NCBI GenBank assembly: GCA_963701015.1
Contig: OY969556.1
Span: 3,844,001 to 3,908,000 of the forward strand
From: MFD09286-c1 sp963701015
GTDB taxonomy: Bacteria > Bacteroidota > Bacteroidia > Bacteroidales > DTGW01
Direction: 5' to 3'
DNA length: 64,000 nucleotides
Of the stretch, positions 35,602-45,413 are shown piece after piece. Position 1 is the stretch's first letter; each line of letters opens with the position of its first letter. The translations under genes and the position numbers were made by a program. The notes beneath the pieces were generated by a model. The model saw only the letters and a list, made by a program, of their open reading frames with translations. It ran no database searches and was not told the origin of the DNA.

Positions 35602-38448
35602 TTATTCAGTAATTTCTTCGGAAAAAAGTTTAATCAGAATTTTTTTAATTACATCAATTTTTACCGGCTTGGTAACATAATCATTCATTCCGGAATTTAT
35701 GGCCAAACTTTTTTCATCTTTCGAAATATTGGCAGTCATAGCAATAATGGGCAGCTGATATCCGGCTTTACGTAATTCAACAGTTGCCTGAATTCCATCC
35801 ATATCAGGCATCATAATATCCATAAATATTATATCAAAAATATTTGAATGAATTTTTTCAAGAACTTCAAATCCATTCTTAGCAAATTCAACTTCATAAC
35901 CAATATTTTTGAAAAGTGTTTTAGCAACTTTTTGATTAATAGAATTATCTTCCGCAATAAGAATTTTAAGGCCAGGTCGTAACATTTGCATTTTAAAATG
36001 CAACTTTTCTTCAATTGAATTTATTTCAGAAAATGTTTCACAAAGGAAATTATAAATTTCAGAGGTTTCAAAAGGATACAATAAATAAAAATCAACTCCC
36101 AATCGCTTACTTTTCACAAAATTGCCAGTTCTATCATTCGAACTAATAACCATAATAGTGAAAAATTCATCAAATTTCAATTCCTTAATCCGATTAATAA
36201 ATTTAAAACCGTCAAATGATTGTGAATCTTTAATAATCAATAATTTATAACGTTTACTATAATCAAGTTGAGCATTATTTTTTATTAAATCAATCGTACT
36301 TTTCGAATAAATATGCTGTTCAAATGGAACATTAAATAACTTTAGTGCTTCTTCAACCGCCTTTTCTTCAACCTTATTTTCCCCAATTATTAAAGTGTTT
36401 ATTTGATTTAACTCTTTTATTGTTTTAACATCAAATGATTTATTTAATTTTTCATAAGAATACAGTTCAATGGTAAAAATAAACCTTGATCCGGGAAATT
36501 TTGGATCATTAGAAATATTTGAAGGACTTTCAGCATATATTTCACCATTCATAAGTTCAACCAACTGCTTAGATATTGCAGTTCCCAAACCAGTTCCACC
36601 ATATTTTCTAGTAGTGCTGTTATCAGCCTGTGTAAATGAATTAAATATATTCAAAATTTTATCTTTCGGAATACCAATACCAGTATCACAAACAGAAAAT
36701 TTTAAAGTTAAATTACTGTTATATTCTTCTATTTTTTCAACAATAACAACTATTTCACCTATTTGGGTAAACTTAACAGCATTTCCAATAAGGTTAATTA
36801 GTACCTGACGAATACGAAATGGATCTCCAATTACATTATTTGGAACATTTTCGGAAATTTTTGAATAAATTTTTATTCCCTTTTCATCAGCTGATGGTTT
36901 AAAAAGTTCAACTGCTAATTTTAATTCTTCGCTAATTTTAAAAGGTATTTCTTCGATGAGCATTTTGCCAGCTTCAATTTTCGATAAATCGAGAATATCA
37001 TTTAAAATGTTCAGCAAGAGATCAGCAGATCTTTTAATCACATTAACCTGGTCATTTTGTTCAGGTAAAAGCATTTGCTGTGAAAGCACATCGGCCATAC
37101 CAATTATTCCATTCATTGGAGTACGAATTTCATGGCTCATTTTAGCCAAAAATTCACTTTTAGCCATGTTGGCAGAAATTTCACGTTTACGTGATAACTC
37201 TAACGGCGTAACGTCAATAAATGATTGAACTATAATATCTTCACCTTTTAGTTTTAGAGGAATATCCTTTTTATAAATTACAACTTCGTGTCCATCCTTT
37301 TCATAATGTAAAAAATGGTTTGATTCAAAAGCCTCAGATATATCTGTATCAAGGGTTAAAGTTTTACCAAGAAAAAAACGATGACTAATATCTTCACCAA
37401 TAAGATTTTCATTTTCATCAATTAATAGTATTTTAGTTGCAGCTTTATTTATGCTAATTATTCTATTATTACTATTAATCAATATTATACCGATAGGCAA
37501 CAGTTCAAGAATTTGTTTTAATGCTTCTTCGGACTCTCGAAGCTGTAATTCTTCAATATTTTTACGTTTAACTAACTTAAAATAAAATATTACAAGTATA
37601 ATTATTAAAATAATATTCAGAACAATTGCTATAATACTTTTATATATAGAACTTAACACTAATTTACTTGTATTATAATTATATACATACGCATATCGGT
37701 TTTTTAAAAATATAAATGGATATGAAATAATCAGGTATTTGTTTAGCTCATTGCCCAAATAGGCTTTCCCATGTGATTCAAATTGCAGTAAGTTCTTAAT
37801 ATTTTCTGATAGCTTAATGCTATCATCAGTTGAATATTTTATGTGTTTTACAGATGAATACAGCATATTACCTTTAGAATCCATTCCGCATGTCCATAAC
37901 ATATCCTTAATAGTGTATCTTTGAAGTTCTGTTTTAAATAAATTAACTAAATCAATGCTAATAAGTATATTACCAGTAAGATTATTAGCGTTAAATGTAG
38001 GTACAACAAATATTTTAGATCCATCTCTCGAATACATGTTATCCTTACTGTACAAATCTGTTTGCTCCTGAGAAAGATAGTTATCAATTAAAAAATCATC
38101 TTTTTTATCTTTATATAGACTGAAAACTTCTTTTTTATTGTCATAAATAGTAATATTGGTAATTAGTTGGGGATATTTTGAATAAAACACCTTCAGTTTG
38201 GAAATAATTTCCTGGCTTTTATCCTGTTTAAATATTTTTAAAATGTCATCGGAATAAAGAATATAATTAATATCATTTTCGAAACTTAACCCAATTTTTT
38301 CTGCAGTACTCGACAATTCATCCAATTGCCATCTGAATATTTCTTTTTGTTGATTAACATGTTCGAAATACATATTCAGATAAATGAATAAATTAAAAAG
38401 TATAGAACTTACTAATATTGAAGTGACAATAAATTTTATATTCTTCAT
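35602..38448 (-). CDS. Hybrid histidine kinase with a degenerate and an intact receiver
   Basis: A 948-residue sensor. Membrane helices at residues 6-26 and 270-291 enclose an extracytoplasmic sensor of about 240 residues. A PAS domain (about 310-415) precedes HisKA, with H439 in MSHEIRTPMNG, and the ATPase domain. Two receiver-like domains follow. The second (828-945) is intact: EDN, D877 in FMDIMMPDMDG and the KP lysine in VTKPV. The first (about 690-810) lacks the phospho-Asp (LLIIKDSQSFDG) and the Lys (LYPFE). It has no output domain, so it must pass phosphate on or be controlled allosterically. It lies upstream of the hexuronate operon in the same direction. Confidence 0.92.
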   Translation of the reverse strand: MKNIKFIVTSILVSSILFNLFIYLNMYFEHVNQQKEIFRWQLDELSSTAEKIGLSFENDINYILYSDDILKIFKQDKSQEIISKLKVFYSKYPQLITNITIYDNKKEVFSLYKDKKDDFLIDNYLSQEQTDLYSKDNMYSRDGSKIFVVPTFNANNLTGNILISIDLVNLFKTELQRYTIKDMLWTCGMDSKGNMLYSSVKHIKYSTDDSIKLSENIKNLLQFESHGKAYLGNELNKYLIISYPFIFLKNRYAYVYNYNTSKLVLSSIYKSIIAIVLNIILIIILVIFYFKLVKRKNIEELQLRESEEALKQILELLPIGIILINSNNRIISINKAATKILLIDENENLIGEDISHRFFLGKTLTLDTDISEAFESNHFLHYEKDGHEVVIYKKDIPLKLKGEDIIVQSFIDVTPLELSRKREISANMAKSEFLAKMSHEIRTPMNGIIGMADVLSQQMLLPEQNDQVNVIKRSADLLLNILNDILDLSKIEAGKMLIEEIPFKISEELKLAVELFKPSADEKGIKIYSKISENVPNNVIGDPFRIRQVLINLIGNAVKFTQIGEIVVIVEKIEEYNSNLTLKFSVCDTGIGIPKDKILNIFNSFTQADNSTTRKYGGTGLGTAISKQLVELMNGEIYAESPSNISNDPKFPGSRFIFTIELYSYEKLNKSFDVKTIKELNQINTLIIGENKVEEKAVEEALKLFNVPFEQHIYSKSTIDLIKNNAQLDYSKRYKLLIIKDSQSFDGFKFINRIKELKFDEFFTIMVISSNDRTGNFVKSKRLGVDFYLLYPFETSEIYNFLCETFSEINSIEEKLHFKMQMLRPGLKILIAEDNSINQKVAKTLFKNIGYEVEFAKNGFEVLEKIHSNIFDIIFMDIMMPDMDGIQATVELRKAGYQLPIIAMTANISKDEKSLAINSGMNDYVTKPVKIDVIKKILIKLFSEEITE

Positions 38449-38706
38449 TCGAATATTATTTTGTTAATCTTTTAAATTTCAATTACTTGCAACATAATAA
38501 ATCGTTTATTTTTTAGTTGCCAGTTTTACAAACAAATCAACACACAATCCTTTCGGGCAAACCTTCAAGAAGGGAATTTCTTTATCCTACTTAAATTCAT
38601 GACTTTTTAAACTTTCATATTTAAATTAAATTTCTCAAAGTATGAAGGTTTCATTATATATTTTCAATTAGTCTAACAGAAAATAAAATTAACACAATAA
38701 AATTTA

Positions 38707-39630
38707 TTATCTGTATTTTTTATTGTCATCATGATACAAGTTTACATAACTGGTATATCTTGACAAAGCAATATTATCATTTTTAACATTTTCAATAACG
38801 GCGCAATCGGGTTCATGGGTATGTGAACAATTGTAAAACTTACAACCCGATGAAAATTTGAATATTTCTGGGAAAAAATGATATAATTCATTTTTATCAA
38901 ATTCCGAAAGCCCAAATCCACGAATGCCAGGAGTATCAATAATATAACCATCGCCATTTACCTGATACATTTCGGAATTAGATGTTGTATGCATTCCCGA
39001 TTTGTGATATTCAGAAATTGCGCCAACTTTTGAATTAATAGTACTATCTACGCTTCTTATTAATGATGATTTTCCTACACCAGAATTGCCGTTGAAAACT
39101 GTAATTTTATTCGAACACAACTTCTTTAATTCTTCAATATTTTTATTGAATGGCACTGAGGTTTCAATACATTTATAACCAATATTCTCATAAATTATTT
39201 TCAGATTTAAATATTTATCATAAACGTCATTAATATACAAATCAAATTTATTGAAGATTAAAAAAACAGGAATTCTAAACGCTTCAGCTGAAACTAGGTA
39301 ACGATCGATAAAATCAGTTTGTGTTTCAGGGTCAATGATTGTAATTATTAATAATGCCTGATCAACATTTGCTGCAATAATCTGGTATTGTTTTGAAAGA
39401 TTTGTCGATTTCCGGATAATATAATTCTTACGTTCCTGGATTTCAATTATCCTGCCAATAGCATTGGTATCTTTCTCGAAAATAACTTTGTCGCCAACTG
39501 TCACAGGATTAGTACTTTTAAGTCCTTTTATCCTAAGTTTGCCTTTAATAGTGCATTCAATTATTTCATTTAATTCTGTTTTTACAGAATAAGTACTGCC
39601 AACAGCCTTTATTACTAATCCATTATTCAT
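38707..39630 (-). CDS. rsgA: Ribosome small subunit-dependent GTPase A
   Basis: A 307-residue circularly permuted GTPase that checks 30S maturation. The order is an OB-fold N-terminus, the G4 motif NKFD, then G1 GNSGVGKSSLI and G3 DTPGIRGFG, and a C-terminal zinc domain with CKFYNCSHTHEPDCAV. The permuted order G4-G1-G3 is diagnostic. It overlaps the upstream aminotransferase gene by 4 bases (ATGA). Confidence 0.95.
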   Translation of the reverse strand: MNNGLVIKAVGSTYSVKTELNEIIECTIKGKLRIKGLKSTNPVTVGDKVIFEKDTNAIGRIIEIQERKNYIIRKSTNLSKQYQIIAANVDQALLIITIIDPETQTDFIDRYLVSAEAFRIPVFLIFNKFDLYINDVYDKYLNLKIIYENIGYKCIETSVPFNKNIEELKKLCSNKITVFNGNSGVGKSSLIRSVDSTINSKVGAISEYHKSGMHTTSNSEMYQVNGDGYIIDTPGIRGFGLSEFDKNELYHFFPEIFKFSSGCKFYNCSHTHEPDCAVIENVKNDNIALSRYTSYVNLYHDDNKKYR

Positions 39631-40457
39631 AAATTATTGTGGGTGTTGAGTGTAATGTATTCTTCAGTAAACCTGTTATATTTATCAATAATTGAAGTTA
39701 TTAAATTATTTTTTACTTGAAACTGTAATGAATCAATTTCAGAAATTGGCATAACTTTTGGCGATGTTCCGCATAAAAATGCACTTTCAAAACTGTTTAA
39801 ATCAGTATATTTTATTGGAGATTGTAGTAAACTTATTGTGTAAAATTTCGCAATATTAATAATGATTTTTCTTGTAATTCCTTTTAATACCATATCATCA
39901 GGAGCAGTATATAGACAATTATTTTTAATAAAAAAGATATTTGAACGGCTACCTTCTGTAACAAAACTATCATTATCGATTAATAGTACTTCGTATATTT
40001 CATTATTTAATAGTATTTTATCTACTTCATCCTTAATATGTAAATGTACAATTTTAGCGTTTGGCAAATTTCTAACAACATTTAACGAAGCTAATTTAAC
40101 TCCTCGTTCATAGGTATCTTCAGAAGGATAATTATGTTTTACAAAATATACGTATTTATTCCAGCCTGATTTTTCAGCAAACAGAGCAATACGGATATTT
40201 CCAAAATCAATATTATTTTTATCTATTAAGTTATTCAAATCGTTTCTAAGTTCTTCAAATTTAATTCGTTTACTTATTCCTTTTAATTTTAATGAATCAT
40301 TTAACCTTTCTAAGTGATCTTCTAGAAATAAAGGAATTCCATTAATAATCCTGATAACTTCATAAACCGAAAAATCAAAATTCACAGGTAGTACAAATTC
40401 TTCTTTTGACAAAATTTTATTATTCTGTATAAACCAATTGGCAAAACATTCGTTCAT
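39627..40457 (-). CDS. Class IV aminotransferase (BCAT / aminodeoxychorismate lyase type)
   Basis: A 276-residue PLP enzyme of fold type IV. The start FSVYEVIRIINGIPLFLEDHLERL is characteristic, as is the C-terminal block VTEGSRSNIFFIKNNCLYT ... LKGITRKIII. The PLP lysine is probably the one in NAKIVHLH or the near HIKDEV segment; which cannot be settled by eye. It could be PabC (folate synthesis) or a branched-chain/D-amino-acid transaminase. The neighbour rsgA gives no clue. I do not assign a gene symbol. Confidence 0.85.
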   Translation of the reverse strand: MNECFANWFIQNNKILSKEEFVLPVNFDFSVYEVIRIINGIPLFLEDHLERLNDSLKLKGISKRIKFEELRNDLNNLIDKNNIDFGNIRIALFAEKSGWNKYVYFVKHNYPSEDTYERGVKLASLNVVRNLPNAKIVHLHIKDEVDKILLNNEIYEVLLIDNDSFVTEGSRSNIFFIKNNCLYTAPDDMVLKGITRKIIINIAKFYTISLLQSPIKYTDLNSFESAFLCGTSPKVMPISEIDSLQFQVKNNLITSIIDKYNRFTEEYITLNTHNNL

Positions 40458-40506
40458 ATTTAACGTTTTATAAAAGTTTTGTTCATTTACTGCTCATCGA
40501 ATATAG

Positions 40507-40514
40507 TATATTTG
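40507..40514 (+). promoter_or_regulatory. Candidate -7 box of the S41 protease gene
   Basis: TATATTTG followed by C matches the Bacteroidota -7 consensus, 30 bases before the ATG. A TTTTG lies 25 bases upstream, slightly beyond the usual spacing. Confidence 0.4.
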
Positions 40515-40544
40515 CTCTTTGCTCTCAACATAAATTAATTTAAT

Positions 40545-42269
40545 ATGACAAAAAAATTTAGAAAAGTAATTATAATTGTTTGTTTGGCTATTGGTTCAAT
40601 TACACTTTGGTCATTTGTTGACAATGATTTTAAAATTGCTAAAAGTTTAGATATTTATATTACGCTTTTTAAGGAACTTAATTATAATTATGTAGATAAT
40701 TTTGACCCGGAAAAGCTGATTAAAACAAGTATTGATGGAATGCTTGAATCATTGGACCCATATACAACCTATATTCCTGAATCAGATGCTGATGATTTTA
40801 AATTTCAGGTATCTGGTCAATATGGAGGAATTGGAGCATTGATTCGAAAAATTGGTGATTCGGTAGTAATTGCAGAACCATACGAAGGATTTCCCGCACA
40901 AAAATTTGGCCTGAAAGCTGGCGATATTATTTCAAAAGTAGATGGTAAAACTGTTGATAATAAAGCTGTTTCAGATGTAAGTGAAATGTTGAAAGGTGAA
41001 CCGGGAACTGATGTAAATGTTGAAATTTTAAGACCTGGTGTAGATAAACCTTTAATGAAAAAAATAACCCGGGAAAAAATAACAATTCCAAATGTTCCCT
41101 ATTACGGGATTGTGAGAGATTCAATCGGGTACATCCGATTAACAAATTTTACACCCGATGCCGGCATAGATGTAGGAAATGCTTTAACCGAGCTTAAAAA
41201 GCAACATGCCAAAGCAATAATTTTAGATTTACGGAATAATCCCGGAGGACTTTTAATTGAAGCCGTTAGTGTTGCTAACAATTTCCTTCCTAAAGACCAG
41301 TTAATAGTGTTTACCAAAGGAAAAGTAAATGATGCAAATAAAAAATATTTTACGTTTTCTGATCCTATTGATACCGTAATTCCACTGGCTGTTTTGGTCA
41401 ATCACGGTTCAGCTTCAGCTTCTGAAATTGTATCTGGTTCTTTACAGGATTTGGATAGGGCAGTAATTATTGGACAAAGAACTTTTGGTAAAGGCCTGGT
41501 TCAACAAACAAAACCATTAAGTTACAATGCCCAATTAAAAGTTACTGTAGCAAAATATTACATCCCAAGTGGCCGCTGCATTCAGGCGCTTGATTATTCA
41601 CATCGCAACGAAGATGGCAGTGTAGGTTATGTTCCAGACTCATTAATTAAAGAATACAAAACCAAATACGGAAGAAAAGTTTATGATGGTGGTGGTGTTC
41701 AACCCGATGCTAAAATTACTGATGAACGTTTAAGCGACCTTGCATATAACCTGTATATCAAGAATATAATTTTCGATTATGCTACTTTATTTGTTGAAAA
41801 TCACAAAACGATTAAGGATCCCAAGCATTTTACAATTAATGATTCAATTTACAACGACTTTACAAATTTTGTAAAGGATAAGAAATTTGAGTATAAAACC
41901 AAAACTGAGGAGAGCCTTAATGATTTGATTGATGTAGCTAAAAAAGAAAAATATTACAGTTTAGCCGAACCAGAATTAAATCAATTAAAAGAAAAATTTT
42001 CACATGATAAAAATAAAGACCTGGTTACTTTCAGAAATGAAATTTCAGAATTAATTACAGATGAAATTATTCCCAGATACTTTTATCAAAAAGGGAAAAT
42101 TGAATCATCCATTATTGATAACGATAAAGAAGTAAATAAAGCCATTGATATATTCAACACTAAATCACTTTACACTAACATTTTAACCGGAAAAGCAGGT
42201 GATTTAGCAAATTCCATTGATAATAAACCATTGGATAAGGATAAAGAAAATGGTAAAAAGAACAATTAG
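40545..42269 (+). CDS. C-terminal processing peptidase, S41 family
   Basis: A 574-residue secreted or membrane-anchored serine protease. Residues about 8-24 are a signal anchor, 90-165 a PDZ domain (YGGIGALIRK ... AGDIISKVDGKTV), and 185-340 the catalytic core with Ser291 in GSASASEIV and Lys316 in FGKGLVQQ. The C-terminal part of about 200 residues is charged and lies outside the typical core. The family cuts proteins near non-polar C-termini in the periplasm. It is a single gene with its own terminator. Confidence 0.93.
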   Translation: MTKKFRKVIIIVCLAIGSITLWSFVDNDFKIAKSLDIYITLFKELNYNYVDNFDPEKLIKTSIDGMLESLDPYTTYIPESDADDFKFQVSGQYGGIGALIRKIGDSVVIAEPYEGFPAQKFGLKAGDIISKVDGKTVDNKAVSDVSEMLKGEPGTDVNVEILRPGVDKPLMKKITREKITIPNVPYYGIVRDSIGYIRLTNFTPDAGIDVGNALTELKKQHAKAIILDLRNNPGGLLIEAVSVANNFLPKDQLIVFTKGKVNDANKKYFTFSDPIDTVIPLAVLVNHGSASASEIVSGSLQDLDRAVIIGQRTFGKGLVQQTKPLSYNAQLKVTVAKYYIPSGRCIQALDYSHRNEDGSVGYVPDSLIKEYKTKYGRKVYDGGGVQPDAKITDERLSDLAYNLYIKNIIFDYATLFVENHKTIKDPKHFTINDSIYNDFTNFVKDKKFEYKTKTEESLNDLIDVAKKEKYYSLAEPELNQLKEKFSHDKNKDLVTFRNEISELITDEIIPRYFYQKGKIESSIIDNDKEVNKAIDIFNTKSLYTNILTGKAGDLANSIDNKPLDKDKENGKKNN

Positions 42270-42281
42270 GTTTAACTAAGG

Positions 42282-42312
42282 AACCCTCTTCCATTGAAGG
42301 GGGTTTCTCTTT
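42282..42312 (+). terminator. Intrinsic terminator after the S41 protease
   Basis: AACCCTCTTC and GAAGGGGGTT form a 10-bp stem with one U-G pair around CATT, followed by TCTCTTTTA. It starts 13 bases after the stop codon. There is no U run on the minus strand, so it does not serve polA. Confidence 0.85.
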
Positions 42313-42333
42313 TATGAAGTAAAACTTATAAAT

Positions 42334-45120
42334 TTAGTGCGCTTCAAGCCAGTTATTACCGGTTCCAATTTCAATAGTTAAGGGAACCAAAAGATACATT
42401 GCATTTTCCATTTTATCTTTTATAATTGCTGAAACCTTTTCCAATTCAGGTTTATAAACATCAAAGACCAATTCGTCATGTACCTGCAAAATCATTTTTG
42501 ATTTTAAATTCAAGCTTTTAAATTCATTTGAAATATTTATCATAGCCAATTTAATTACATCAGCTGCAGTTCCCTGAATAGGACTATTAATAGCATTTCT
42601 TTCAGCCATTCCTCTTACAGTTGCATTTTGAGAATTAATATCAGGCAAATATCTTTTACGTTTCATCAAAGTTTCAACATATCCTTTTTCCTTTGCAAAG
42701 GAAATAATATCAAGCATATATTTTTTTACTCCGGGAAAAGTTTTAAAATATTCTTCAATAAGCTCGTTTGCTTCCTTTCGTGGTATATTCATTCTTTGAC
42801 TTAAGCCAAAAGCTGAAATTCCATAGATAATTCCGAAATTTGCTGTTTTGGCCTTACTTCTTTGATCTTTTGTTACTTCTTCAACCTGAATTTTAAATAC
42901 TTTCGAAGCCGTTGAAGTATGAATATCAGCATTATTTTTAAATGCCTCAATCATATTTTCGTCTTTGCTCATATGGGCTATCAAACGTAATTCAATTTGA
43001 GAATAATCAGCTGATAAAATGATATTTTCATCAGATACCGGAATAAATGCTTTACGTATTTCACGCCCACGTTCATCACGAATTGGAATATTCTGTAAGT
43101 TTGGGTTTAACGAACTTAATCTACCAGTTACAGCCAACGACTGGTTAAACGAAGTATGAACTTTTCCGGTACTGGGATTTATAAGTTTTGGAAGCGCATC
43201 AACATAAGTAGATAATAATTTGGTAAGCCCGCGATATTCCAAGATTTTTGAAATAATTGGATGGTTGTTCACAAGCAATTGCAAAACTTCCTCATTGGTT
43301 GAATATTGCTTTGTCTTTGTTAATTTACCAGCATAAGGTATTTTCATTTTTTCAAACAATATTTCACCCATTTGTTTTGGCGAAGCAATGTTAAATGTTT
43401 GTCCGGCTAAATTAAAAATTTCATTTTCAATGGTTTTAATATCGCTGGCTAAATCGATACTATAATTTTTTAAGAATTCTTTATCAATAATTACTCCATT
43501 AATTTCTATCTCAATTAAAACTTTTAATAATTTACATTCTATATTATAAAACAAATTATTAAGTCCTGATGATTCAATTATAGGTTTCAGACATTCCATT
43601 AATTGAAAAGTAATATCAGCATCTTCTGCAGCATATTCGGTAATTTTATCAAAAGAAACATTTTTCATGTTCAATTGACCTGTGCCTTTATGCCCGATTA
43701 ACTCTTCGATGTGAATTGGTTCGTATTGCAAATAATATGCAGAAAGGGCATCCATTTTATGGCTCATTTCAGGTTTTAGCAAGTAATGCGCCAACATGGT
43801 ATCGAATAGATCGCCCTGCACATCAATATTATAATAGTGGAGAAACAAAATATCAAATTTTAAATTATGCCCAATCTTAATTATAGTTTCATTTTCGAGT
43901 GAAGGTTTTAGTAATTGTAGTTTATGTAAAGCCTCTTCCCTATTTTCAGGAATTGGAATATAAAATGCTTTATGAGCTGCAAATGATATTGAAATTCCAA
44001 CCAATGCATCACTGTGAGGATTGAGGCCTGTTGTCTCTGTATCAAAACAAAATTGTCTTTCCCCAAGCAATTTTTCGTTTAAAGCCTTAATTTCATCATC
44101 ATTAGTTAACATAGAATACTTATGCTCAACAGAAAGATATGTTTTAAAATTTGAGCTTTGAATTGCAGTTTCATCCTGTAATTGTTGTTCGAACAAATTG
44201 CCTTGTGCATATTGTTCCGTTTTTGCAGCAACAACTTGTTGCGAACCTGAAGGAAAAAAACGATTACTCAGCGTCCTAAAATTCAATTCATTAAATAGAT
44301 TTTTCAGCTCAGTTTCATTTGGTGACTTCATTTCAAAATCAAGTTCACTAAAATCAACAGGAACATCAATGCTTATGGTTACCAGTTTTTTCGACAGAAA
44401 AAGCTGTTCCTTATTGTTCAAAAAAGCATCCTTTTGTTTGGGAGAGAGTGTATCAAGGTTTTCCAATATATTTTCAACCGAACCAAATTCAGCAATTAAT
44501 TTTTTGGAAGTTTTTTCACCTACACCGGGAACGCCAGGCACATTGTCGGAAGCATCGCCCCATAAAGCCAAAATATCAATTACCTGCGATGTGTCCTTCA
44601 CCATAAAAATTTCCTGTACCTCTTTAACTCCATGTAATTCAGCTTCTTTACCTGATTTTCCTGGTTTCAAAATAAAAATATTATCACTTACCAATTGACA
44701 ATAATCTTTATCAGGAGTAACCATAAACACCTTAAATCCTTCATTTGCAGCTTTTACAGCTAAAGTTCCAATTACATCATCGGCTTCAAATCCTTCACAT
44801 TCAACTACTTTTATGTTCATCAAAGCTAAAAGTTGTCGGATAACCGGAACAGAACTTTTGATTTCTTCAGGAGTTGCCTGACGTTGAGCTTTATAGGCCG
44901 GGTACATTTTGTGCCTGAAAGTTGGCTTTGATAAATCAAAAGCAACAGCCAAATGCGTTGGATGCTGCTTTTTTAAAATATCTTCCAAAGCCAGTACAAA
45001 ACCAAATATAGTTGAAGTATTTAAGCCACTTGAACTTCGCATAGGCGAATTCATAAAAGCAAAATACGATCGGTAGATCAATGAATAGGCATCTAAAAGG
45101 AACAATCTTTTTTCAGACAT
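42334..45120 (-). CDS. polA: DNA polymerase I
   Basis: A 928-residue three-domain polymerase. The 5' nuclease domain (about 1-290) begins LFLLDAYSLIYRSYFAF. The proofreading exonuclease keeps its DxE motif (FCFDTETTGLNPHSD), so it should be active. The polymerase domain has motif A DYSQIELRLIAH, motif B RSKAKTANFGIIYGISAFGL and motif C QVHDELVF. The residue that discriminates against dideoxynucleotides is Phe in NFGIIYG. A run of about 12 T precedes the start on the plus strand. A TAAATTTG -7-like box lies about 15 bases upstream of the ATG. It is monocistronic. Confidence 0.97.
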   Translation of the reverse strand: MSEKRLFLLDAYSLIYRSYFAFMNSPMRSSSGLNTSTIFGFVLALEDILKKQHPTHLAVAFDLSKPTFRHKMYPAYKAQRQATPEEIKSSVPVIRQLLALMNIKVVECEGFEADDVIGTLAVKAANEGFKVFMVTPDKDYCQLVSDNIFILKPGKSGKEAELHGVKEVQEIFMVKDTSQVIDILALWGDASDNVPGVPGVGEKTSKKLIAEFGSVENILENLDTLSPKQKDAFLNNKEQLFLSKKLVTISIDVPVDFSELDFEMKSPNETELKNLFNELNFRTLSNRFFPSGSQQVVAAKTEQYAQGNLFEQQLQDETAIQSSNFKTYLSVEHKYSMLTNDDEIKALNEKLLGERQFCFDTETTGLNPHSDALVGISISFAAHKAFYIPIPENREEALHKLQLLKPSLENETIIKIGHNLKFDILFLHYYNIDVQGDLFDTMLAHYLLKPEMSHKMDALSAYYLQYEPIHIEELIGHKGTGQLNMKNVSFDKITEYAAEDADITFQLMECLKPIIESSGLNNLFYNIECKLLKVLIEIEINGVIIDKEFLKNYSIDLASDIKTIENEIFNLAGQTFNIASPKQMGEILFEKMKIPYAGKLTKTKQYSTNEEVLQLLVNNHPIISKILEYRGLTKLLSTYVDALPKLINPSTGKVHTSFNQSLAVTGRLSSLNPNLQNIPIRDERGREIRKAFIPVSDENIILSADYSQIELRLIAHMSKDENMIEAFKNNADIHTSTASKVFKIQVEEVTKDQRSKAKTANFGIIYGISAFGLSQRMNIPRKEANELIEEYFKTFPGVKKYMLDIISFAKEKGYVETLMKRKRYLPDINSQNATVRGMAERNAINSPIQGTAADVIKLAMINISNEFKSLNLKSKMILQVHDELVFDVYKPELEKVSAIIKDKMENAMYLLVPLTIEIGTGNNWLEAH

Positions 45121-45413
45121 TTTTTTTTTTTTACAAATTTAAGAAATATCTGAAGGTCATTTATGGATAAGCAATTTAATTATAAAAGATTTGCTTAAAA
45201 TGGAATTTAAAATTAATCATAATATTGACTTAATAAAATTAACCAAAAATGGGAAATTACTTAAAATATGTACCTTTTTGTTTTTATATAGTATAGTTGG
45301 AACATCCTCGGAGTAACCTCGGAACAACATCGAAGGAAGATAAGATTTAAATTTTAAAACAATTTGGGAATATTTATTTCAAATTGAAAATTCAATAATT
45401 TTACATTTTTCTT
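45121..45413. other. Intergenic region between polA and the SEC-C gene with a short tandem array
   Basis: These 293 bases have no reading frame worth calling. They hold an A/T-rich leader for polA and a short G+C-richer block at 45299-45341 made of 11-bp units. I see no tRNA or stable RNA fold. Confidence 0.6.
45299..45331. repeat. Three 11-bp tandem units
   Basis: The units are GGAACATCCTC, GGAGTAACCTC and GGAACAACATC, followed by a weaker GAAGGAAGATA. The period equals one helical turn. The block stands out from its AT-rich surroundings. It is too short and lacks spacers to be a CRISPR. Confidence 0.55.

Noticed and set aside
38449..38706. Possible small RNA in the 258-base gap between the hybrid kinase and rsgA
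   Set aside because: No stable hairpin, terminator or conserved RNA pattern is visible, and no tRNA-like arm is found.
44198..44698. A 166-codon frame antisense to polA
   Set aside because: It mirrors conserved polA codons and has no recognisable domain.
45150..45170. TTATGGATAA near polA as a DnaA box
   Set aside because: A single imperfect match with no cluster; the box occurs by chance in AT-rich DNA.
45299..45341. Short direct repeats as a possible CRISPR array
   Set aside because: The units are 11 bp, contiguous and without spacers, and no cas gene is in the window.
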